This document shows positions 27,260 to 34,542 of a DNA stretch of 64,000 bases, piece after piece (position 1 is the first letter of the stretch; each line of letters starts with the position of its first letter). The notes beneath the pieces were generated by a model. That model ran no database searches. It was not told where the DNA came from and saw nothing but the letters and a program-made list of their open reading frames with translations. Source of the DNA: Amycolatopsis regifaucium (lineage in GTDB: Bacteria; Actinomycetota; Actinomycetes; Mycobacteriales; Pseudonocardiaceae); NCBI RefSeq assembly GCF_001613935.1, contig NZ_LQCI01000050.1, positions 124,001 through 188,000 of the forward strand, written 5' to 3'. The position numbers and the translations under genes were made by a program.

Positions 27260-27393
27260 ACCGTCCGTTCAGTAATTCACTGTAGCTCGCGTCCGGGGTC
27301 TTGCAAACCCCCGGACGGCGGCGGATCCTTGACATCCACGCGGAAGCACGCCTTTACTGGCGGCACCCTTTAACAACCGTCCATTCGGTCAGT
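27260..27393. promoter_or_regulatory. Divergent paa promoters with two PaaR-type operators
   Basis: Minus strand (paaZ): -35 TTGCAA (27306-27301), 16 nt, -10 TACAGT (27284-27279). Plus strand (paaI): -35 TTGACA (27329-27334), 18 nt, -10 TTTACT (27353-27358). Each promoter is followed by a related imperfect palindrome: ACCGTCCGTTCAGTAA (27260-27275) and ACCGTCCATTCGGTCAGT (27376-27393). Both fit the actinobacterial PaaR pattern ACCG-NN-CG-NN-CGGT with one mismatch each. The TetR protein encoded at 29098 is the likely repressor. Confidence 0.75.
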
Positions 27394-27407
27394 AACCAGG
27401 TGGTGTG

Positions 27408-27815
27408 ATGACGACCAACGCGGCGCACGCGATGTTCGCCGACGACCTGGCGTCGAGCGCGCTGGGTATCGAGCTGGTCGAGGCGGCCGAGGGGCACGCC
27501 GTCGCCACCATGCGGATCACCGAGACGATGGTCAACGGCCATGGCATCGCCCATGGCGGTTATGTCTTCCTGCTCGCCGACACGACGTTCGCCTGCGCCT
27601 GCAACAGTCATGGTCCGGTCACCGTCGCGTCCGGCGCGGAGATCTCCTTCGTCGCCACCGGCGCACTCGGCGACCACCTCATCGCCACCGCCACCGAGCG
27701 GACCCGCTACGGGCGCAACGGCATCTACGACGTCACCGTGCACCGGGAGACCCCCGACGGGCCGGAGGTCGTCGCCGAATTCCGCGGCCGCAGCCGCACC
27801 ATCCAGAAGGCATGA
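27408..27815 (+). CDS. paaI: Acyl-CoA thioesterase PaaI
   Basis: 135-aa hot-dog thioesterase. VNGHGIAHGGYVFLLADTTF is the PaaI signature (HGG) with the catalytic Asp in LADT. It removes CoA from stalled ring-hydroxylated intermediates of the phenylacetate pathway. ATG 27408 has AGGTGG 4-5 nt upstream; GTG 27405 would add one residue. First gene of the + operon paaI-paaK-paaR, behind a PaaR-like box. Confidence 0.93.
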   Translation: MTTNAAHAMFADDLASSALGIELVEAAEGHAVATMRITETMVNGHGIAHGGYVFLLADTTFACACNSHGPVTVASGAEISFVATGALGDHLIATATERTRYGRNGIYDVTVHRETPDGPEVVAEFRGRSRTIQKA

Positions 27816-27817
27816 CG

Positions 27818-29101
27818 ATGACTTTCAGCGACGACGCCGAGAACCTCACCATCGGCGAACTCCAGGCGCGGCAACTGAACCGGCTCCGGTGGACGCTGCG
27901 GCACGCCTACGACAACGTGCCGTTCTACACCAGGAAGTTCGACGAGGCCGGTGTCCATCCGGACGACTGCAAGGCGCTGGAAGACCTGGCGAAGTTCCCC
28001 TTCACCACCAAGCAGGACCTGCGCGACAACTATCCCTTCGGCATGTTCGCGGTGCCGGAATCGCAGGTCAGCCGGATCCACGCGTCCAGCGGCACCACCG
28101 GCAAGCCGACCGTCGTCGGCTACACCGCCGGCGACATCGACACCTGGGCGACGGTGATGGCGCGGTCGATCCGCGCGGCGGGCGGGCGGCCGGGCGACAA
28201 GGTCCACGTGGCCTACGGGTACGGCCTGTTCACCGGCGGCCTCGGCGCGCACTACGGCGCCGAAAAACTGGGCTGCACGGTGATTCCCGCGTCCGGTGGC
28301 ATGACAGCGCGTCAGGTGCAGATCATCACCGACTTCAAACCCGAGATCATCATGGTCACGCCGTCGTACCTGCTCACGCTGCTCGACGAGTTCGAGCGAC
28401 AGGGCATCGACCCGCAGACCAGTTCGCTCAAGGTCGGCATCTTCGGCGCGGAACCGTGGACCGAGCAGATGCGCACCGAGATCGAGGAACGCGTCGGCAT
28501 CGACGCCGTCGACATCTACGGCCTGTCCGAGGTGATGGGGCCCGGTGTCGCGCAGGAATGCGTCGAGACCAAGGACGGGCTGCACATCTGGGAGGACCAC
28601 TTCTTCCCCGAGGTGATCGACCCGTTCACCGAGAAACCGATCGACGACACCGGGGAACTGCTGTTCACCTCGCTCACCAAACAGGCGCTGCCGATCATCC
28701 GCTACCGCACCCGCGACCTCACCCGGCTGCTGCCGGGCACCGCGCGGCCGTCGTACCGGCGGATGGAGAAGGTGACCGGCCGTACCGATGACATGATCAT
28801 CCTGCGTGGCGTCAACGTCTTCCCCACGCAGATCGAGGAAGTCGTGCTGGTGACCCCCGCGCTCGCCCCGCATTTCCAGCTGGTGCGCTCGACCAAGGGC
28901 CGGATGGACCACCTGACCGTCCGCGTCGAAGCCCGCCCGGACGCGACCGCCGAGCAACGCGCCGAAGCCGCCGCGCGGCTGATCGCCGGGGTCAAGGACG
29001 GCGTCGGCGTGAGCGTCGGCGTCGAGGTGGTCGACCCGGACACACTGGAACGGTCGCTGGGCAAGATGCGCCGCGTCCTCGACGAGCGGGACCGCGGTTG
29101 A
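27818..29101 (+). CDS. paaK: Phenylacetate-CoA ligase
   Basis: About 427 aa, ANL-family ligase that activates phenylacetate with ATP and CoA, the entry step of the pathway. The P-loop-like SSGTTGKPTVVGYT (about 90), the GIFGAEPW region and the C-terminal hinge YRTRDLTRLLPG with TGRTDDMIILRGVNVFPTQI are typical. GAAGG (27806-27810) is 7 nt from ATG 27818; ATG 27812, which overlaps the paaI stop, is the alternative. The 3' end overlaps paaR (TTGA). Confidence 0.95.
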   Translation: MTFSDDAENLTIGELQARQLNRLRWTLRHAYDNVPFYTRKFDEAGVHPDDCKALEDLAKFPFTTKQDLRDNYPFGMFAVPESQVSRIHASSGTTGKPTVVGYTAGDIDTWATVMARSIRAAGGRPGDKVHVAYGYGLFTGGLGAHYGAEKLGCTVIPASGGMTARQVQIITDFKPEIIMVTPSYLLTLLDEFERQGIDPQTSSLKVGIFGAEPWTEQMRTEIEERVGIDAVDIYGLSEVMGPGVAQECVETKDGLHIWEDHFFPEVIDPFTEKPIDDTGELLFTSLTKQALPIIRYRTRDLTRLLPGTARPSYRRMEKVTGRTDDMIILRGVNVFPTQIEEVVLVTPALAPHFQLVRSTKGRMDHLTVRVEARPDATAEQRAEAAARLIAGVKDGVGVSVGVEVVDPDTLERSLGKMRRVLDERDRG

Positions 29102-29691
29102 GCACGCCCGCCCGCCGGGGACGCCCCGGCTACGACCTCGAATCGCTGCTGCAGGTCGCGGTCAAGCTGTTCAACGAACGCGGCTACGACGGCACCAGCA
29201 TGGAAGACCTCTCCCGCAAGCTCGGCATCACGAAATCCGCGATCTACCACCACGTGCCGAGCAAGGAGGAACTGCTGCGACTCGCCGTCGACCGCGCGCT
29301 GAACGGCCTGTTCGCCGTCGCCGCCGAGACGGAGTCCTTCGAGGGCAGGGCGATCGAGAAGCTGGAGCATCTGGTGCGGGGCAGTGTCCTCGTGCTGGTC
29401 GGGCAGCTGCCGTTCGTCACGCTGCTGCTGCGGGTGCGGGGCAACACCAAGATCGAGCGCGCGGCGCTGGCGCGGCGGCGCGAATTCGACCGGCTGGTCA
29501 CGGAACTGGTCAAACAGGCCGAAACCGAAGGCGACGTGCGGCCCGACATCGATCCGGCGGTCACCGCGCGGCTGCTGTACGGCATGGTGAACTCGCTGAT
29601 CGAGTGGTACCGGCCGCGGCGGGGCTCGGCGGGGACGGAACTGGCGGACGCGGTGTGCAAGATCGCTTTCGACGGGCTTCGGACGCAGTAG
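29098..29691 (+). CDS. paaR: TetR-family repressor of the paa genes
   Basis: 197 aa starting with TTG that overlaps the paaK stop. N-terminal HTH: TSMEDLSRKLGITKSAIYHH, followed by VPSKEELLRLAVDRAL, the standard TetR arrangement. The C-terminal ligand domain would bind phenylacetyl-CoA in known PaaR proteins. Position in the operon and two matching palindromes in the divergent promoter support the name. Confidence 0.85.
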   Translation: MSTPARRGRPGYDLESLLQVAVKLFNERGYDGTSMEDLSRKLGITKSAIYHHVPSKEELLRLAVDRALNGLFAVAAETESFEGRAIEKLEHLVRGSVLVLVGQLPFVTLLLRVRGNTKIERAALARRREFDRLVTELVKQAETEGDVRPDIDPAVTARLLYGMVNSLIEWYRPRRGSAGTELADAVCKIAFDGLRTQ

Positions 29692-29748
29692 GCCCCTTGG
29701 CGCGTCTGGCTGTCGCGGAACCCCAGGATGCGAGGCTGCACGCGTGCG

Positions 29749-30027
29749 CTACTCCCCCGCGGCCTTCGGCGGCTGCCGCGCCTGCCAGATCAGCGCGTCC
29801 CGCAACTGCTGGATGAGCTGTTCGTCGTCGGCCTCCGACGGATCGACCCCGAGCGGGATCCACCGTTCGCCGACCTCGGCGCCATTCTCGAAACTGGTGA
29901 TCACGATCCCGGCGTAGGAGACGGTTTCGTCCCCGCTGTCACCTTGGATCCGGACGTCACGATGCTGCAGCCGCACACTGACCCACCGTCCGGGGCGGCA
30001 CACCGGTTCGCGTTCGGCACTGGCCAT
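29749..30027 (-). CDS. Hypothetical protein, 92 aa
   Basis: I do not recognise the family. The protein begins MASAEREPVCRPGRWVSVRL and has an acidic middle with SFENGAEVGERWIPLGVDPS and an amphipathic C-terminal helix LIQQLRDALIWQARQ. No signal peptide or membrane segment. Codon third positions are GC-rich, consistent with a real gene. It is convergent with paaR (57-bp gap, no palindrome) and divergent from the TetR gene at 30152. Confidence 0.6.
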   Translation of the reverse strand: MASAEREPVCRPGRWVSVRLQHRDVRIQGDSGDETVSYAGIVITSFENGAEVGERWIPLGVDPSEADDEQLIQQLRDALIWQARQPPKAAGE

Positions 30028-30151
30028 TCGTCCCTACCTATGACGCCCGCTCCCTCGCCACGAACGTCGCACCCGGGGCGCGGAGGGTTACCGGCCGGTT
30101 GTTCCGGTTCGATAACGGCACCCGCCCACGTGAAACGGTTACGCTCGGCCC

Positions 30152-30817
30152 ATGAGCACCGATCCGGAGATCCGGCGGCGCCGACTCGAACCGGCCGCCC
30201 GGCGTGCGGAGATCCTGGCCGCGGCACGACGGCTGTTCGGCGCGGGTACGTACGCCTCGGTGTCGACCTCGGACATCGCGAAGGCCGCCGGGGTGGCCAG
30301 GCCGCTGATCAACCACTACTTCGGCGGTAAACGCGAGCTGTACCTGGAAGTCGTGCGGCAGATGATGATCGTGCCCGCGCCGGTGATCGAGAACCTGCCG
30401 GACACGACCGCCGAAGAGCGGCTCGAGATCAGCGTCCGGCATTGGATCGAAGTCGTCGAACGCAACGAGCAGGCGTGGCTGACCGCGATCGGCCAGGAAG
30501 CCGTCGGCCGCGACCCGGACATCGAGCGGATCATGCTGGAGGGTGACGAGATCGCCGCCGACCGCGTGCTCGCGGCCGCGTTGATGAGCGACATCACCGA
30601 GGGTCGTGAAGAACTCCGCGCGATGATCCGCTCGTACGGCGGGATGCTGCGCGCCGCGTCACGCGAGTGGCTGATCCGCGGCACGCTCGACCGCGAAGAA
30701 CTGCGGATCTTCCTCACCGATTCGATCCTGCACCTGCTGCGGGTCACTTACCCGGCCGTGCTCGCAACGCGTTCCGCCGGGCATAAGCCGCCGGCGTCAT
30801 CCCCTTCCAGCGTTTGA
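30152..30817 (+). CDS. TetR-family transcriptional regulator
   Basis: 221 aa. HTH in ASVSTSDIAKAAGVARPLIN followed by HYFGGKRELYLEVV, a clear TetR N-terminus preceded by RRAEILAAARRLFG. The C-terminal half is helical and has no recognisable ligand motif. Its last 74 bp overlap, tail to tail, the end of the AraC-type gene on the other strand. No divergent operon reveals its target; the hypothetical gene at 29749 is the nearest candidate. Confidence 0.9.
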   Translation: MSTDPEIRRRRLEPAARRAEILAAARRLFGAGTYASVSTSDIAKAAGVARPLINHYFGGKRELYLEVVRQMMIVPAPVIENLPDTTAEERLEISVRHWIEVVERNEQAWLTAIGQEAVGRDPDIERIMLEGDEIAADRVLAAALMSDITEGREELRAMIRSYGGMLRAASREWLIRGTLDREELRIFLTDSILHLLRVTYPAVLATRSAGHKPPASSPSSV

Positions 30818-31772
30818 AGGCGTAGATGAAACTCGACGCCTCGGCGTAGCCCAGCCGCAGCGCGACGTCCTCGACGCTGAGCACGCCGGTGTCGAGCATC
30901 TCCTCCGCCAGCGCCTGGCGGACCTCGTCCAGCAACGCGCGGTAGCCGGTCCCGGCCTCGAACAGGCGACGCCGCAGGGTGCGGGGACTGAGCGCGAGCC
31001 GTCGCGCGACCTCGTCCATCCCGGCGTCGACCCCGCCGAGCCGCACCAGCCGTTCCCGGACCTGCTGCGCGATCCCGGACCGCTCACGTTTCCGGGAGAC
31101 CAGCAGATCGCATTGCGCGGCGCACACCGCGACCGTCTGGTCGTTGGCCTGCGGCAGCGGTTTGTCGAGCAGGAGCGGGTCCAGGGTGGCGACCTGCGAC
31201 CGGGCGGAGAACGAAGGCTCCAGCCCGAAGGTCCGCACATATTCGTCCACAGTGGAGGGTCGCTCGTGCCGGAACGACAAGGAACGCAACGAGATGTCCG
31301 GCAGGATGTCGCGCATGACGGTGTGGATGGCGCCGAGATCGCGCAACATCAGGAAGCGGGCGACGTCGTCGGGCACCCGGCTGTCGTCCATGGTCAGCGC
31401 GAGCCGTCCGGCCTCGACGGTCACGTGCGGGATGCAGAAGGTGAAGCTCAGGTCCAGGTATCGCAGCGCGAAGCGCATCGCGTCACCCAATGTCGGGCTG
31501 CTGATGCACGCGAAGCCGAAGATGCCGAACGCGCTGACCCGGTAGCGCCTGCTCAGCCGCAGTGCGACGGCGTCCCCTGCACCGAGCCCGCGGATCAGCT
31601 CGCGGACCACGGCGAGTTCCTGGCGCGCGTCGACCTGGCCGTCCACGGGGGCGTGCTCGTAGTGGGCCAGTCCGGTGACGCCGTGCTCGGCGGCGAAGCG
31701 GGCCATGAGCACGATGCTCGCCGTGCCACGGGGGTAGTCCCAATCGCGGATCACCGGCGGCGGTAGTTCCAT
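30744..31772 (-). CDS. AraC-family regulator with an arabinose-binding-like (DUF/Arabinose_bd) N-terminus
   Basis: 342 aa. C-terminal AraC/XylS DNA-binding domain: DEVARRLALSPRTLRRRLFE (first HTH) and LSVEDVALRLGYAEASSFIY (second HTH), then FKRWKGMTPAAYARR. The N-terminal 220 residues match the OruR/ArgR-type sensor with LGDAMRFALRYLDLSFTF. Such regulators often control lipid or amine catabolism. ATG 31772 gives MELPPPVIRDWDYPRG. Divergent from the AlkZ-like gene; convergent overlap with TetR. Confidence 0.88.
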   Translation of the reverse strand: MELPPPVIRDWDYPRGTASIVLMARFAAEHGVTGLAHYEHAPVDGQVDARQELAVVRELIRGLGAGDAVALRLSRRYRVSAFGIFGFACISSPTLGDAMRFALRYLDLSFTFCIPHVTVEAGRLALTMDDSRVPDDVARFLMLRDLGAIHTVMRDILPDISLRSLSFRHERPSTVDEYVRTFGLEPSFSARSQVATLDPLLLDKPLPQANDQTVAVCAAQCDLLVSRKRERSGIAQQVRERLVRLGGVDAGMDEVARRLALSPRTLRRRLFEAGTGYRALLDEVRQALAEEMLDTGVLSVEDVALRLGYAEASSFIYAFKRWKGMTPAAYARRNALRARPGK

Positions 31773-31850
31773 GGCCGGGATTATGGATCCCGGCAGCGAT
31801 CGGCGCATTGAGGACCGTAGCTGTCCTTGATCCCGTTTAAGGTGAGCCGC

Positions 31851-32954
31851 ATGTCCGACACGTTGAGCAGGCGCGCGCTGAACCGCGCCATGCTGGACCG
31901 GCAACTGCTGCTCCGGCGTTCGAAGATGACCGCGCTCGAAGCGGTCGAGCAGCTCGCCGGGTTGCAGGCGCAGGCGCCCAACCCGCCGTACTTCGCGCTG
32001 TGGACGCGGCTGCACGGCTTCCGCCAGGACGACCTGGCCAAGCTGCTGCTGGACAAGAGTGTCGTGCGGATCGCGCTCATGCGCGGCACCGTGCACCTGG
32101 TGACGCGGGAGGACGCGCTGGCGTGGCGGCCGATCGTGCAGCCCCTCTACGACCGGTCGGTGCACGGAAACACCCAGTTCTCCCCGGAGATCAAGGGCCT
32201 CGACCACCAGGAGATCGCCCGCACCGCCCGCAAACTGCTCGGCGAACGACCGCTTTCGTCGGGCGAACTAGGCGCGGAACTCGCGAAGCGCTGGGAGAGC
32301 GCCGGGCCATCGTCGCTGGTACACGTCGCGCGGGCCTTGCTGCCGCTGGTGCAGATCCCGCCGCGCGGCGTATGGGGCAAATCGGGACAGCCGACGTATC
32401 AGACCACCGGGGACTGGCTCGGCGCCGAACCGGACGCGACGCCGTCGCCGGAAGCGATGTTCCGGCGCTATCTGGCCGCGTTCGGGCCGGCCAGTGTGCA
32501 GGACGCGCAGGCGTGGGCCGGGATCACGAAACTCGGCGAGGTCGCCGAGCGGTTGCGGCCGGAGCTGCGGACGTTCCGTGACGAGAACGGACGCGAGCTG
32601 TTCGACCTGCCGGACGCGCCGCGGCCGGATCCGGACACCCCCGCGCCGCCGCGGCTGCTGGGGCCGTTCGACCAGACCATCCTGTCCTACGCCGACCGCA
32701 CGCGCGCGATCAGCGACGAGTACCGAAAGGTCGTCATCACCCATAACGGCCTGGTCAAGGGCACCATCCTGGTCGACGGGTGGGTGAAGGGCTTCTGGGA
32801 GATCAAGACGGCGAAGAAGGCCGCTTCGGTCGTCATCACTCCGTTCGAACGCGTCCCGAAGCGCGATCTGAACGCTCTCGAAAGCTCCGCTCACCGCCTC
32901 CTGACCTGGGCGCACCCCAAGTCCGAGGCCCATTCTGTGCATTTCGTCCTCTAA
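31851..32954 (+). CDS. AlkZ/YcaQ-like winged-helix DNA glycosylase (HTH_42)
   Basis: 367 aa. Members of this family (AlkZ from azinomycin producers, E. coli YcaQ) excise bulky or cross-linked alkylated bases. The catalytic QxQ motif is present as Q39-A-Q41 in EQLAGLQAQAPNPPYFALWT; RIALMRGTVHLVTREDALAW and LLGPFDQTILSYADR are family segments. ATG 31851 has AAGGTGAG 4 nt upstream; a TTG at 31827 is possible. The last codons and TAA lie in a family C palindrome. No gene cluster for an alkylating product is nearby, so this is probably a housekeeping-type copy. Confidence 0.85.
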   Translation: MSDTLSRRALNRAMLDRQLLLRRSKMTALEAVEQLAGLQAQAPNPPYFALWTRLHGFRQDDLAKLLLDKSVVRIALMRGTVHLVTREDALAWRPIVQPLYDRSVHGNTQFSPEIKGLDHQEIARTARKLLGERPLSSGELGAELAKRWESAGPSSLVHVARALLPLVQIPPRGVWGKSGQPTYQTTGDWLGAEPDATPSPEAMFRRYLAAFGPASVQDAQAWAGITKLGEVAERLRPELRTFRDENGRELFDLPDAPRPDPDTPAPPRLLGPFDQTILSYADRTRAISDEYRKVVITHNGLVKGTILVDGWVKGFWEIKTAKKAASVVITPFERVPKRDLNALESSAHRLLTWAHPKSEAHSVHFVL

Positions 32955-33001
32955 ATGCGGTAGTTGGGAGTGCGAACTACCGCATTTAGAGGACGAAATG
33001 C
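32939..33001. repeat. Family C palindrome, copy C2, containing a stop codon
   Basis: Perfect 27-bp arms (left begins GCATTTCGTCCTCTAAATGC) and a 9-nt loop. The left arm encodes the last residues HFVL and the TAA stop (32952-32954) of the glycosylase gene. The next gene runs in the same direction, starting at 33085. Confidence 0.96.
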
Positions 33002-33047
33002 GGTCGCGAGGTGGCCGGAAATCTCGATTGCGTGGCCGGGCATGTAC

Positions 33048-33076
33048 TTCCACCAGGGGTGACCGGTGGGTAGCTT
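33048..33076 (+). promoter_or_regulatory. Promoter for a leaderless monooxygenase transcript
   Basis: TTCCAC (33048-33053), 17-nt spacer, TAGCTT (33071-33076). The ATG at 33085 is 8 nt after the -10 and has no Shine-Dalgarno, so the mRNA probably begins at or next to the start codon. Confidence 0.55.
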
Positions 33077-33084
33077 CGTTCGGC

Positions 33085-34542
33085 ATGGGCGAGACGAGCG
33101 TGCTGATCGTGGGGACGGGCTTCGGCGGGGTCGGAACGGCGATCGAACTCAAACGCGCCGGGTTCGACGACTTCACCATCCTGGAGAGCGCCGCCGAACC
33201 GGGCGGCGTCTGGCGGGAGAACACCTACCCGGGCGCGGGCTGCGACATCCCCTCGCCGCTGTACTCGTTCTCCTACGAGCCCAATCCCGACTGGCCGAAG
33301 CGGTTCTCGCTGCAGCCCGACATCCACGCCTACCTCAAACGCGTGGTCCGCCGCTACGCGCTCGAACCGCACATCCGCTTCGACACTCGCGTCACCAGCG
33401 CGTCCTTCGACGAGGAGCGCGGGCTCTGGCGGGTGGAGACCGCGGACGGCGAGACCTTCGAGGCGACCGTCTTCGTCCCCGCCGTCGGGCAGCTCTCGCG
33501 GCCGGTGCTGCCGGACATCCCCGGCCAGGACACCTTCGAGGGCCCCAGTTTTCACTCCGCGCGCTGGGACCACGACGTCGACCTGCGCGGCAAGAGGGTC
33601 GCGGTGATCGGCACCGGCGCGAGCGCGATCCAGTTCGTGCCCGAAGCCCAGCGCCAGGCCGCGGAACTGACGGTGTTCCAGCGAACCCCGCCCTACATCC
33701 TGGCCAAACGGGACACGCGCTACCGCCGCTGGCAGCAGCGGCTGTTCCGCTCGCTGCCCGCCACGCAACTGCTCGGCAGACTCCGGATCTTCCTTCTCGC
33801 CGAGTACGCGACCTACGCGATGACCAAACATCCGTCGCTGGCCAAGGTCTTCGAACTCCGCGCGGCCCAGTTGCGCCGCCGTCACCTCAAGGACCGGGGG
33901 CTGCGCACGAAGCTCACGCCGGACTATCCGTTGGGCTGCAAGCGGATCCTGTTCACCAACGAGTACCTGCCCGCGCTGGCGCAGCACAACGTCGCGGTGG
34001 AGACCGGCCGCATCAGCGCGATCACGCCGTCCGGGGTGCGAACCGAGGACGGCGTCGAGCACGAGGCCGACGTCATCGTCTACGGAACCGGTTTCGCGGC
34101 AACGGATTTCCTCGGCGAACTGAAGGTCGAGGGCCTCGGCGGGAAGTCACTGTCCGACGCGTGGAAGGGCGGCGCGCGGGCGTATCTCGGCATGACGGTG
34201 CCGGGCTTCCCGAACCTGTTCTGTGTCTACGGGCCCAACACCAACCTCGGCGCGGGCTCCATCATCTACATGATCGAACGCCAGGCGCGCTACATCCGCC
34301 AAGCCGTCGAACACCTCAGCCGTCCCGGAGTGTCCTATCTGGACGTCGTCCCCGAGGTCGAACAGCGCTACGACGAAGAGGTCCAGCGACGGCTCGCCGA
34401 CAGCGTCTGGACGACCTGCGCCAGCTGGTACCGCCAGGACAACGGCCGGGTGACCACGAACTGGCCCGGTTCGGTGACCGAATACCACCGCCGGACGAAG
34501 ACGCTCGACCTCGGCGACTACCGGACGGCGGGATCGCGATGA
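33085..34542 (+). CDS. Flavin-dependent Baeyer-Villiger-type monooxygenase
   Basis: 485 aa. Two Rossmann motifs: VLIVGTGFGGVGTAIELKRA (FAD, N-terminus) and VAVIGTGASAIQFVPEAQ (NADPH, about 175). The BVMO fingerprints are present: GGVWRENTYPGAGCD (GGxWxxxxYPGxxxD) and FEGPSFHSARWDHD (FxGxxxHxxxW-D). It would insert oxygen next to a ketone using NADPH and O2. The stop overlaps the start of the GMC oxidoreductase (ATGA), so an alcohol-to-ketone-to-ester sequence is plausible. The substrate is unknown. Confidence 0.88.
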   Translation: MGETSVLIVGTGFGGVGTAIELKRAGFDDFTILESAAEPGGVWRENTYPGAGCDIPSPLYSFSYEPNPDWPKRFSLQPDIHAYLKRVVRRYALEPHIRFDTRVTSASFDEERGLWRVETADGETFEATVFVPAVGQLSRPVLPDIPGQDTFEGPSFHSARWDHDVDLRGKRVAVIGTGASAIQFVPEAQRQAAELTVFQRTPPYILAKRDTRYRRWQQRLFRSLPATQLLGRLRIFLLAEYATYAMTKHPSLAKVFELRAAQLRRRHLKDRGLRTKLTPDYPLGCKRILFTNEYLPALAQHNVAVETGRISAITPSGVRTEDGVEHEADVIVYGTGFAATDFLGELKVEGLGGKSLSDAWKGGARAYLGMTVPGFPNLFCVYGPNTNLGAGSIIYMIERQARYIRQAVEHLSRPGVSYLDVVPEVEQRYDEEVQRRLADSVWTTCASWYRQDNGRVTTNWPGSVTEYHRRTKTLDLGDYRTAGSR

